Assembly: GCA_024280895.1 (NCBI GenBank) | Contig: JAJRPI010000084.1 | Coordinates: 1-37,259 of the forward strand | Source: Alphaproteobacteria bacterium | Lineage (GTDB): Bacteria; Pseudomonadota; Alphaproteobacteria; Rhizobiales; JAKIUO01 | Reading direction: 5' to 3' | DNA: 37,259 nt | Shown here: positions 25,609-36,044 of the stretch, one piece after another | Layout of the letters: the number at the start of each line of letters is the position of its first letter | Numbering within the stretch: the stretch's first letter is position 1 | Notes under the pieces: model-generated | Databases searched by the model: none | What the model was told of the DNA's origin: nothing | What the model saw: the letters and a program-made list of their open reading frames with translations, nothing else | Program-made: the position numbers and the translations under genes

Positions 25609-26463
25609 ATGGCGCGTATCATTTACGTAAACGGTCGCTATAGTCCATATTCGCAAGCCAGCATTCATGTTGAGGATCGAGGGTTTCAATTCGCCGACGG
25701 TGTTTATGAAGTCTGTTTTATCCATAATCGTGTAATCGTTGATCTTGATGGCCATCTGGATCGCCTCGATCGATCTCTTGGCGAGTTGCGCATGGCGCCT
25801 CCCATGTCACGCCCGGCCCTCATCCATGTTATGAATGAAACGCTGCGCAGAAATAAAATCCGTAATGGGTATACCTATTTGCAGGTGACACGTGGGGCGG
25901 CGCCGCGCGCCTTCTCATTTCCGGGCGATGATATTGGCTCGAGCCTGATCTGCATGGCGCGCCCTCACGATGAGAAAAAAAACAATGCTCTTGCCAAAAA
26001 AGGCATCAATGCTCTGACCGTGCCTGATATTCGCTGGGCGCGCCGTGATATCAAATCCATTTCACTACTGCCGCAAATGCTGGCCAGTCAGACGGCTCTT
26101 GATCAAGGGTGCGCGGAGGCCCTGCTTGTGGAAGATGATGGCTTTATTACCGAGGGCTCTCACAGCAATGCCTGGATGGTGGATCATGATAATCGTCTGC
26201 TGACGCGCCGCGCCGATAATTCTATTTTGCGAGGGCGCACCCGCGAAGTAGTCGCGGCGACCATCATCGAACTTGGTTTGAAACTTGAAGAACGGGCCTT
26301 TAGCGTCGATGAAGCATTGGCTGCCAAAGAAGTTTTCGTCACGTCCACCACGGCCTTGTTGATGCCCGTCGTGCAAATTGATGGCAAGCAGATTGGTGCT
26401 GGTGTACCCGGTGATATCTCCAATAAATTACGGCAATTGATCTGTGACGCTTACGGCATGTAA
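25609..26463 (+). CDS. D-amino-acid aminotransferase (class IV)
   Basis: 284 residues aligning along their length with D-alanine aminotransferase (fold-type IV). The PLP lysine is K149 in RRDIKSISLLPQ, with FADGVYEV near the substrate Y33, TEGSHSN and FVTSTT in the C-terminal half. In the Bacillus enzyme an Arg and a His in the PRAH loop bind the substrate carboxylate; here the loop reads PRAF, so the histidine is a phenylalanine at 102, hinting at altered specificity. GGAGGGATAATAATAA precedes the ATG. It is co-directional with the amino-acid transporter; making or consuming a D-amino acid is plausible. Confidence 0.85.
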   Translation: MARIIYVNGRYSPYSQASIHVEDRGFQFADGVYEVCFIHNRVIVDLDGHLDRLDRSLGELRMAPPMSRPALIHVMNETLRRNKIRNGYTYLQVTRGAAPRAFSFPGDDIGSSLICMARPHDEKKNNALAKKGINALTVPDIRWARRDIKSISLLPQMLASQTALDQGCAEALLVEDDGFITEGSHSNAWMVDHDNRLLTRRADNSILRGRTREVVAATIIELGLKLEERAFSVDEALAAKEVFVTSTTALLMPVVQIDGKQIGAGVPGDISNKLRQLICDAYGM

Positions 26464-26515
26464 GGCCAGAAATATTTGCAAGCCAGTAATGTTTTAAGGG
26501 CAGGGGGCAGATAAT

Positions 26516-26653
26516 TTGCAGATGATCCTGTCAGACGCGCAAGTTCTATTGGCTCTTGATGAAATATTCAGCGCTGCCAAAGTCTACACCGGATTCTTTG
26601 ACAATCTGAATGACTTGTTGCGGAATGATGACCGCTTGGGCCAAAGCGCATAG
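26516..26653 (+). CDS. Small 45-residue acidic ORF between aminotransferase and PPTase
   Basis: Starts with a TTG at 26516 that has AGGGGG eight bases upstream; an ATG two codons later is also usable. The product is leucine-rich and acidic, predicted mostly helical, and ends with a TAG at 26651-26653. It is not an MbtH-like protein, and I recognise no family. Spacing of about 50 bases on each side fits an operon gene, so it may be real, but its small size keeps confidence low. Confidence 0.35.
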   Translation: MQMILSDAQVLLALDEIFSAAKVYTGFFDNLNDLLRNDDRLGQSA

Positions 26654-26691
26654 GTCGAGACGGGCTAGAAATCTCAATGTGGGATTATTGA

Positions 26692-27540
26692 ATGAGAGAA
26701 ATTGGACAATCTATTGATCAGCCCACGGGTGCGCAGAGCCCGTTGATGATTTCTCGGCCGGTGCTCACACACGGACTGGCGGAGGAGGCACCCTATGCGC
26801 TTGCATGGGCGCTTCAACGAAAAAAATCGACACCCAAGGTCAAAATTCTAACGTCAGTTGCAGATGCCAGAGAGGGGCAATTATCAGCGGATGAGCTGTG
26901 GCTTTGGGTGGGCGAGGTTCCTGATCTTCTCAACGGCGATATGGCTGATCTTCGCCAGATGCTTGACGAGGAAACTCAAGCGCGCCTGTCCCGGCTGGCG
27001 CGCGAACAGGACCAGGCCAGTATCGGCATTGCGCATGCCAGCTTACGGCTCCTGCTTGGTGCGATATTGGATGTTTCGCCCAGCGCCCTCGCATTCCAGC
27101 GCGGCCCTCATGGCAAACCATATCTGGTTTTAGATAATGATGGTTCGGATCGTTTGCATTTCAATTTGAGCCATACAAAGGGCGCGGTGGCCATCGCCAT
27201 GGCGCGCGAACCCGTTGGCGTCGACATCGAAATGCAGCGCGATCTGCCTGACCTCCTGGATATCGCCGAAACCGTATTTGCTCGCAAGACGATCACCGCG
27301 ATTGCTAGCGCTGTAAACGGCTCACAGCGCCGGACCCTGTTCTATCGCCATTGGACGCTTGGCGAAGCTTTGATTAAAGCAACCGGCAGTGGCATGTCTC
27401 ACGACCTCAAAAGCTTTGCTTTTTCATCGAGCGGTGCCCCAAAACTGGCCCTTTCTACGGGTGAATTTGCACAGGCCGAGCGTTGGGCATTTGGCCTTTA
27501 CGGTGTTGGCAATAGCAGCAAGCCTCAATCTTCGAGCTGA
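26692..27540 (+). CDS. Sfp-type 4'-phosphopantetheinyl transferase
   Basis: 282 residues. It attaches phosphopantetheine from CoA to the serine of carrier domains, here presumably the four-carrier protein and the NRPS nearby. Motifs: GPHGKPYL (138-145), NLSHTKG (159-164), VGVDIE (175-180), and WTLGEALIKATGSGM (221-235). The last motif normally begins W-T-x-K-E-A; here the lysine is G224. The acidic residues D178, E180 and E225 that bind magnesium are intact. The ~60-residue N-terminal extension is unlike the family and the start may be a later ATG (e.g. residue 19). Its 3' end overlaps the oppositely transcribed dioxygenase by 16 bases. Confidence 0.88.
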   Translation: MREIGQSIDQPTGAQSPLMISRPVLTHGLAEEAPYALAWALQRKKSTPKVKILTSVADAREGQLSADELWLWVGEVPDLLNGDMADLRQMLDEETQARLSRLAREQDQASIGIAHASLRLLLGAILDVSPSALAFQRGPHGKPYLVLDNDGSDRLHFNLSHTKGAVAIAMAREPVGVDIEMQRDLPDLLDIAETVFARKTITAIASAVNGSQRRTLFYRHWTLGEALIKATGSGMSHDLKSFAFSSSGAPKLALSTGEFAQAERWAFGLYGVGNSSKPQSSS

Positions 27541-28496
27541 ACAGGATCGGCCATGCCAACGAGCACTTCGCGATCGCCCTCATAGCCTTCCTTGCTGTGA
27601 GCCATGCGAATATTATCCACCAGCATTACATCGCCTGCCTGCCAAGGCTCGCGCATGGTGTTAGATTCGTAGGCGTCATTAATCGCCACCACCATGTCCT
27701 CGGTGACCGGGTCACCATTGCCAAGACTGGTGTTAAATGGCAATCCATCGCTGCCAAACACCTCGACCAGATATTCGCGAATTTCAGGATCGAGCGTCCA
27801 TTGGTTGAGAAAGGCGATCTGATTGAACCAGCAGCGCTCACCTGTAATGGGATGAGCGACCACAGCCTGGCGACGTTGCCGCGTTTTCAAGCCCCCGTCT
27901 GACTGCCATTCGCACTCAATATTGTTGGCTTTGCAATAGGCTTCTATTTCACCTTTGTCTTCAGTGCCAAAGGCTTCCGCATAAGAAGAACCGATCTCTT
28001 CATTATAGTTACGCGTCAGCATCCAGCCGTCGCGCTCGAACTGCTCGACCAGATCGGATGGCAAGGCCTTAAGGATATTTGTTGCATCGCAAACTCCGGT
28101 CTCACCGCCAGACGTGGGAGCGCTCAGGCAGGCAAACATCATGAGGCCGGCTGGTTCGCGCACATAGCTCATTTCATTGTGCATGCACATTGGTTGTCCG
28201 GGCTGCCACGGGGTCGTGGAAAATACGCCATCGGTAATCTTGCTGCGCACGGCGAAGGGTTCTCTATCGCTTATCAGGTCGGTGGCGAGGTCTGCAAAAG
28301 CCGCTGATACGCCAGATGCGTCCTGCAATCCAAGTCCACGGACAAGTACGGCGCCATGCTCCGTTACACTGGCGCGCAATGCGTCCGCATTCTCACTTGC
28401 CCAGCTTGCAGTATTGGCGCCGGGGCCAACCTGCACAATGGCCGGTTTTCCTGATTGCACGTCGATATCTAAAGGTGATTGTTCGCTTGAGGACAT
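27525..28496 (-). CDS. TauD/SyrP-like Fe(II)/2-oxoglutarate dioxygenase
   Basis: 323 residues. Iron ligands are visible as H106-x-E108 in MHNEMS and the distal H300 in RMAHSKEG, with R309 to bind 2-oxoglutarate. The HxE form, rather than HxD, is common in SyrP-like enzymes that beta-hydroxylate carrier-bound amino acids in NRPS pathways; this substrate role is inference. AAGGAGG lies seven bases before the ATG at 28496. It is the last gene of the NRPS operon, with its 3' end overlapping the convergent PPTase gene. Confidence 0.85.
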   Translation of the reverse strand: MSSSEQSPLDIDVQSGKPAIVQVGPGANTASWASENADALRASVTEHGAVLVRGLGLQDASGVSAAFADLATDLISDREPFAVRSKITDGVFSTTPWQPGQPMCMHNEMSYVREPAGLMMFACLSAPTSGGETGVCDATNILKALPSDLVEQFERDGWMLTRNYNEEIGSSYAEAFGTEDKGEIEAYCKANNIECEWQSDGGLKTRQRRQAVVAHPITGERCWFNQIAFLNQWTLDPEIREYLVEVFGSDGLPFNTSLGNGDPVTEDMVVAINDAYESNTMREPWQAGDVMLVDNIRMAHSKEGYEGDREVLVGMADPVQLED

Positions 28497-28536
28497 TGTG
28501 GTTCCCTCCTTAAATGGCTGTTATTGTGGTTCGGGT

Positions 28537-28557
28537 GTTTGTTTGTTTGTTTGTTTG

Positions 28558-28558
<1 letters not shown>
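28537..28558. repeat. Tetranucleotide repeat (GTTT, about 5.5 copies)
   Basis: GTTT is repeated five full times plus two bases, ending at the NRPS stop codon. It lies in the 61-base spacer between the NRPS and dioxygenase genes. Such tracts can change length by slippage and would alter spacing to the dioxygenase ribosome site. Confidence 0.85.
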
Positions 28559-31029
<2,471 letters not shown>

Positions 31030-31100
31030 CGACTTGTTACCCTTAGCTTGTGCTAGTAGAACGTGGCGTATATCCCATCATTCTGCTTCGATTAGGAGCC

Positions 31101-34100
31101 TCATTGTGCGATTGATGGCGCGGTGCTTGAAGTGACTTTAGAAATTTCGCTTGCTGGGTTATCACCCCAAACAGTGTGCGCGAGGACTTCTTCCCCTTTC
31201 ATCAAAAACGCATTTACGGCCAGTTCTGATCCATCTCCCAATTTTGCTCCATAGTGTACCCAGGAGCCAACGCCGAGCGTGCAATTCGCGCCAATTTCAA
31301 TGTGGTCGGACTTGAAGCCGCCGTCTTCTTGCGAGTGCGACTGAATAATACTCCCGATGTTGAGCGTGCAGTCGTCGCCAATGGCAACCATTGTCCGCTC
31401 GGACACGTCGCAGCCATCATCGAAAACGCGCTTGCCGATTTTCATGCCGTGTAGACGCCAAGCAAACGCCTTGAACGGGGTGCCGTCGAGTGGCAGGAGA
31501 TGAGAGCCGGCCATTAATTTCCAATAGCGCTCGTGAAACCAGAAATAGGGGTCGTAGATCGAACATTCCCGGGGCTTTAGAGATTGGAACCTTGTGCTCA
31601 ACCGCTCAATCAGTATCCGGTAGCCAATCCTTAGAGCGATGGCGAAGAGTCCGACGATAGCCACGATCAGCGCCGCTATCGGGGCATCGAGTTTTACAAA
31701 GAACTTGGCGACCGTGAAGCCAAGGCACGTCATCAAGAACATCTCGAACCAACGGGCCGCCAGAAACAAGCCCATGGTTGCCAGATTGTGCCTGTCCTTG
31801 GCGACAAGTTTGCGTGCTTGCTCGTCTTCGTCGTTGAGCTCAAGATCGCGATCGCGTGCCACCGTGCGTGGGATATTAAAGCTGGGCGAGCCAAGCAGCC
31901 CGACCCCTTCACGTACGTCTCCTTCAAGGGGCACCAACACCTTGGTTGCGAGCAGACAATTATCGCCGGTCTTGCCCTTTGCTGGGTAGGCGATATTGTT
32001 ACCCAGAAAGTTATCGCATCCAATCGTCACTCTGGAGACACGAAATGATGTGCTTGAATAGTCGTTGTTGATTGCCGACAGCCCGTCAGCAACGACCGTC
32101 CCGCTGCCAATGGTCACGAGAAACGGATTATCATGCTTTAAGTTTAATCCAAAATTTGATCCCGTTTGAACAACGTTTGGGAAGTCATAGCCAATCCACT
32201 GCAAGTACTTGACAATGTAGGAGCTGTCTCCGAACAAAAAGGTGAAGAATTTTACGTTCGTAAGTGTACTGATCTGCCTATGTATCCAGTAATGCAGACC
32301 GTATAGCGGATAGACCTTGCCAGGTTCCAGCGCGCGGTTGAGGATGCGTGGCACTGTGCCGATGAAGACGAGCGCAGAGACCAGCGAGACTAAAAAGAGC
32401 ACCGCTGAGACAAGCAAGGCATCCACATATAATCCCCAGTGCGCAAACGGCATACTTCCTTGTTGTGCGAAGTGGGGTCTGTCGGTCAACAGGTAGACGA
32501 GTAGGATGATTGCACTAAAGGAGATGGATAGGACCAATAGCATAGGCAGCAAGGTGATAAGGGAATAGATGACCTTTCGTACTGTTCCACATTTCATTGC
32601 AGGAACATCACGGTAGTCGGTGGTCGTTTGATGCTGGGCTGGCGAACCTTGCCTGTGCTCGCCCGCAGGAATGGACTGTCCCGCGTACAAGGCCGAGGTA
32701 TGACCAATCTGCGCCCCGTCGCCAACAAAGGTATCAATGTCGAGTACCGTCATCTCGCCTATGAAGGAATTCTTGCCTAGTGTCACTGGTCCGGTCTGAA
32801 TGAGACCGGCATGGGCGCGGTAGCAGCTGAAATATGTATCTTTACGGACGATGGCATTGTCGCCTATCGACAATAGGTCGGTGCATACAGGAACATGTGG
32901 TGAGTAAATTTCGACATTTCGGCCGATTTTGGCTCCCAGTGTTCGAAGATAAGCATTATAGATCGGTGTGCCTGCGAACAGTACCAGCGGATTGGACCGG
33001 ACCAGGGTTTTGACGATCCAAAAGCGTACATAGTCAAGGCTCCAGATGCGGAACTGTCGGGCTGTCCAGCGACCGACAAGTGCCCACTTCGCCAAGATAG
33101 GAAGAACCGAAAGGAGAACGAAACTACCGCCCGAAAAGATGACCGCGCGCGCGTAGGTCTCGCCATATCCTGCGCCATCGACCACCCAGCGATAGCCAAG
33201 TGTCAGCACGAGGGCGATCAGGTAGGCATATACAAAGCTGGCAGCGAGCTGTAGCGCTCCACAAATGGCGACCTCGCGGTCTGTCGCTGGTTTTTTCGCC
33301 TCAGCTGACATGCGGGGCTGGGAGCTGTCTGGCACGAATGCGTTGGAGGCTGCACCTATTGCGGCCAAACGTGCGAGCGTTGGATTGGCATAGACTTCTT
33401 TCATTGAGATGTTTGGAGCATCGGTGCGCTTGCGCACTCGTGCACAAAAGCGTGCCATGGTCATAGAGTCGACACCAAGCTCATCGAAAAAATGCTTGTC
33501 GGTTGCAACGGTCTCGACTTTTAAAACCTCTGCGAGGACTTGCGCAAAAATGTGTTCGATGTCGGCCCCTGATCCAGAGGATTGCTCCACGGAAGGTGAG
33601 GGAACTGGCGTAACGGCCGCTGCCAACTGCGCGATTGTCGGCGCGCCATAAACCTCTTTCATCGAGACATTGGGAACATCGCCGCGCTTGCGCACTCGTG
33701 CACAAAAGCGTGCCATGGTCATAGAGTCGGCACCAAGCTCATCGAAGAAATGCTTGGCGGTTTCAACGGTCTCGACTTTTAGAATCTCTGCCAGCATTTG
33801 CGCAAAAATGCGTTCAATATCGGTCCCTGATCCAGTGGATTGCTCCGCAGAAGGTGAGGGTGCGGGCGTAACAACCGCTGCCAACTGCGCGATTGTCGGT
33901 GCACCATAAACCTCTTTCATCGAGACATTAGGAATATCATCGCGCTTGCGCAATCGCGCGCAAAAACGCGCCATGGTCATAGAGTCGGCACCAAGCTCAT
34001 CAAAGAAATGCTTGTTGGTTGCAACGGTCTCGACCTTTATAACCTCTGCGAGCACTTGCGCAAAAATGTGTTCGATGTTGGCCCCTGACCCAGTGGATTG

Positions 34101-34451
34101 CTCCATGGAAGGAGAAGGTGCTGGTGCGACGGCCGATGCCAAGCGCGCGATCGTCGGCGCGCCATAGACCTCTTTCATTGAGACATTGGGAATATCATCG
34201 CGCTTGCGCAATCGCGCGCAAAAGCGCGCCATTGTCATAGAGTCGGCACCAAGCTCATCGAAGAAATGCTTGCCGGTTTCAACGGTCTCGACCTTTAGAA
34301 CCTCTGCGAGCACTTGCGCAAAAACGTGTTCAATATTGCCCCCTGTAGCAACCGATTTGGTATCACCGTCGAGCGACGGTGTCGCCGCGCCAGTTGAACC
34401 GGATCGTCCATTGCTGTCACCGTTTGGCTTGGAACCTTTCTCGTTCATCAT
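31101..34451 (-). CDS. Four tandem carrier domains fused to a Pls-like membrane region
   Basis: 1116 residues. Four carrier domains occupy residues about 38-366 with serines S71, S157, S243 and S329 in DELG-x-DSMTM, exactly 86 residues apart. From residue 390 the protein resembles the C-terminal region of epsilon-poly-lysine synthetase (the NRPS terminal-domain family): hydrophobic helices near 394-420, 434-458, 627-655 and 676-700, then about 900-945 (two), with three soluble left-handed-beta-helix regions near 505-595, 745-860 and 1000-1090 (hexapeptide-like IGRNVEIYSP, IGDNAIVRKD, IGANCTLGVG). In Pls these soluble parts are thought to drive peptide-bond formation. No adenylation domain is present, so the neighbouring NRPS must load it. 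The start ATG at 34451 has AAGG nine bases upstream. The 89-base gap to sbnB suggests one operon. Confidence 0.85.
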   Translation of the reverse strand: MMNEKGSKPNGDSNGRSGSTGAATPSLDGDTKSVATGGNIEHVFAQVLAEVLKVETVETGKHFFDELGADSMTMARFCARLRKRDDIPNVSMKEVYGAPTIARLASAVAPAPSPSMEQSTGSGANIEHIFAQVLAEVIKVETVATNKHFFDELGADSMTMARFCARLRKRDDIPNVSMKEVYGAPTIAQLAAVVTPAPSPSAEQSTGSGTDIERIFAQMLAEILKVETVETAKHFFDELGADSMTMARFCARVRKRGDVPNVSMKEVYGAPTIAQLAAAVTPVPSPSVEQSSGSGADIEHIFAQVLAEVLKVETVATDKHFFDELGVDSMTMARFCARVRKRTDAPNISMKEVYANPTLARLAAIGAASNAFVPDSSQPRMSAEAKKPATDREVAICGALQLAASFVYAYLIALVLTLGYRWVVDGAGYGETYARAVIFSGGSFVLLSVLPILAKWALVGRWTARQFRIWSLDYVRFWIVKTLVRSNPLVLFAGTPIYNAYLRTLGAKIGRNVEIYSPHVPVCTDLLSIGDNAIVRKDTYFSCYRAHAGLIQTGPVTLGKNSFIGEMTVLDIDTFVGDGAQIGHTSALYAGQSIPAGEHRQGSPAQHQTTTDYRDVPAMKCGTVRKVIYSLITLLPMLLVLSISFSAIILLVYLLTDRPHFAQQGSMPFAHWGLYVDALLVSAVLFLVSLVSALVFIGTVPRILNRALEPGKVYPLYGLHYWIHRQISTLTNVKFFTFLFGDSSYIVKYLQWIGYDFPNVVQTGSNFGLNLKHDNPFLVTIGSGTVVADGLSAINNDYSSTSFRVSRVTIGCDNFLGNNIAYPAKGKTGDNCLLATKVLVPLEGDVREGVGLLGSPSFNIPRTVARDRDLELNDEDEQARKLVAKDRHNLATMGLFLAARWFEMFLMTCLGFTVAKFFVKLDAPIAALIVAIVGLFAIALRIGYRILIERLSTRFQSLKPRECSIYDPYFWFHERYWKLMAGSHLLPLDGTPFKAFAWRLHGMKIGKRVFDDGCDVSERTMVAIGDDCTLNIGSIIQSHSQEDGGFKSDHIEIGANCTLGVGSWVHYGAKLGDGSELAVNAFLMKGEEVLAHTVWGDNPASEISKVTSSTAPSIAQ
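33354..34340 (-). repeat. Four tandem 258-bp repeats encoding carrier domains
   Basis: The carrier-encoding stretch repeats every 258 bases with no change of spacing. Repeats 1 and 2 differ at only about 8 of 70 residues, and repeat 4 is the most diverged (GVDS instead of GADS, and TDAPN instead of DDIPN). Antisense frames repeat with the same period, which is an artefact of this. Such identical units can recombine to gain or lose copies. Confidence 0.9.
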
Positions 34452-34540
34452 ACCTTTTTACCTTGGTTCAGCTGTTATCATTATTGCTTTGACGATCTTT
34501 GTAATCGAGCTGCCGACCGGTCTCGTTTGTGCAACAGCGA

Positions 34541-35557
34541 TCACCACCGTTCAGAGTGAGAGAAAAAGTTGGGCATCAGAGTTGCCTGTCCGCTCTCGCG
34601 GGCTTTCTCGAGGACTAAATTTCCGACGGCAATATCGAGTACACCAAGGCCGAACGGCGTGAAAATGCGCGGCTTGTCAGTTGCAAGGCTGACTTTTTCT
34701 TCGAGCACATCGACCAGGATCCCGTCGATAAAATCGCGATTGCCTGTCATTATCTCGGCTAGATGCAATGATGTTTTGGCTTTAACACAGTGATCAACAT
34801 CGTCGACGAAGTTCTGCGCCGACAAGATGATCTTCTCTCCAATGTCGCGTAATGAGAGATGAAGGACTGTTGGCGAATGCGCAAATAGCTCGATGTTATG
34901 CACGTAGGGCGTGGCTGATGTGGTTGTGAACGCAATCAGGGAGGATTCACTTAAAGTGTCATCCAGATTGTCTTTGATATCGACTTCGAGACCATATTCG
35001 CTATTGAGCCATCCCGCGAAACGCTCGGCCTCATTTTTGTCGAGATCGAATAGATTGACCTTGTCGAACTTCCAGTTGCGGAACATCAGCCATTGGACCG
35101 TCGTGCGGGCAATAATGCCTGTACCGATAATGCCCATTGTTCCCGTGAACGGTTCGGGCGCCAGATGCTCTGCCGCCAGCGCAGCTGAAGCGGCGGTTCG
35201 CGTCGCGCTGATTACCGAAGCTTCCAGGCATGCGACCGGATAGCCGTTGGAGGCATCGTTTAGAATCAAGACAGCGGAGGCGCGGGCCAGGTTGGCCTTA
35301 CGGTTTTCGGGAAAGCTTGAAATCCACTTGATGCCACTCTTTTGGACAGAACCGCCCAGATGTGCAGGCAAGGCGATGATACGAGCGCTCGGATTGTCTG
35401 GATAGAGCAGAAAATAGCTGTCTGGATTGACCGAGTCGCCTTTGGCGTGAAGCCGATAGGCCATCTCGACTGCGTCAAAAACCGCGGCTCTGTTTTTCTC
35501 GATTACGTCTCCGACTGCTGAGCCAGGAACGCCATAAAATTCAGGTGGTTGCGACAA
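34541..35557 (-). CDS. sbnB: SbnB, N-(2-amino-2-carboxyethyl)-L-glutamate oxidase/dehydrogenase
   Basis: About 338 residues of the ornithine-cyclodeaminase fold, in the SbnB group that turns the SbnA product into L-2,3-diaminopropionate and 2-oxoglutarate with NAD. GIIGTGIIART is the NAD-binding loop. YPDNPSARIIALPAHLGG and SGIKWISSFPEN are SbnB-like. I take the TTG at 35557 with GGAG eight bases upstream, giving the usual family length; a longer open frame to a TTG at 35641 lacks a ribosome site and merges with the decayed sbnA copy. It is followed by the four-carrier gene. Confidence 0.85.
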   Translation of the reverse strand: MSQPPEFYGVPGSAVGDVIEKNRAAVFDAVEMAYRLHAKGDSVNPDSYFLLYPDNPSARIIALPAHLGGSVQKSGIKWISSFPENRKANLARASAVLILNDASNGYPVACLEASVISATRTAASAALAAEHLAPEPFTGTMGIIGTGIIARTTVQWLMFRNWKFDKVNLFDLDKNEAERFAGWLNSEYGLEVDIKDNLDDTLSESSLIAFTTTSATPYVHNIELFAHSPTVLHLSLRDIGEKIILSAQNFVDDVDHCVKAKTSLHLAEIMTGNRDFIDGILVDVLEEKVSLATDKPRIFTPFGLGVLDIAVGNLVLEKARESGQATLMPNFFSHSERW

Positions 35558-35644
35558 TTTTGTATCTCCGGTATTTTGATTATATTGAAAATATTCTTCT
35601 TTAGTTATGTCGTTGTTCGCTTGATCTGGCTCGCGTTTCAAGGC

Positions 35645-36000
35645 AGCTTATTGATCGTGCCGAGAATGGTTTCGCCAATGGTAAATTCTGTTTCCTTTGT
35701 CTCGATAGCTTCGAATGCTGCACCAGCGCTTCGTTCGACCGATAGGTGATCATCGCGGACTAGCTGACGCCAAGATTCCATACTACACGTCCAAAGATTG
35801 TGATGCCTGTCACACATTCATGCTTTTCCGACTTGCCATCGGAAATAACGTCGCCTTCGGGTTCGACCAACAAGAGCTTTATGGTGCGCAATTTTTCGCA
35901 CAGCGGCTTGATGGCTCCATTGACCGGCCCACAACCGTGCAACGCCTTGAAAAAAAACAACGAGCCATCCACTCAATGATATTTGTCGATGATCCCGAGA
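35645..36000 (-). pseudogene. Decayed sbnA copy between sbnB and the sbnA-cNMP gene
   Basis: In the minus strand, one frame (to about 35760) reads CEKLRTIKLLLVEPEGDVISDGKSEKHE, and another, from about 35778, reads ESWRQLVRDDHLSVERSAGAA followed by TKETEFTIGETIL. These match in order the blocks VEPEGSVTFGGKSEPRH, ESCRQFVRDYHLLVGGSTGAV and KEKQAEFSPGDTIV of the intact fused SbnA upstream. The distance between the blocks is 89 bases here against 141 in the intact gene, so an internal deletion of about 52 bases with a frameshift has occurred. It is closer to the fused copy (GKSE, RQ-VRD) than to the stand-alone copy at 9927. Confidence 0.75.
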
Positions 36001-36044
36001 TGCCGTCTCCCGCATAAAATCAATTTGCACTGGGCCGCCCATCT

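Noticed and set aside
33409-34662. A series of similar plus-strand frames with a repeated SSSKKC-type pattern
   Set aside because: They repeat every 258 bases because they are antisense to the four carrier-domain repeats; they are not a gene family or CRISPR array.
35715-36017. A 100-codon plus-strand frame between sbnB and the fused sbnA gene
   Set aside because: The minus strand here carries SbnA blocks in order, so the plus-strand frame is a shadow of the decayed gene.
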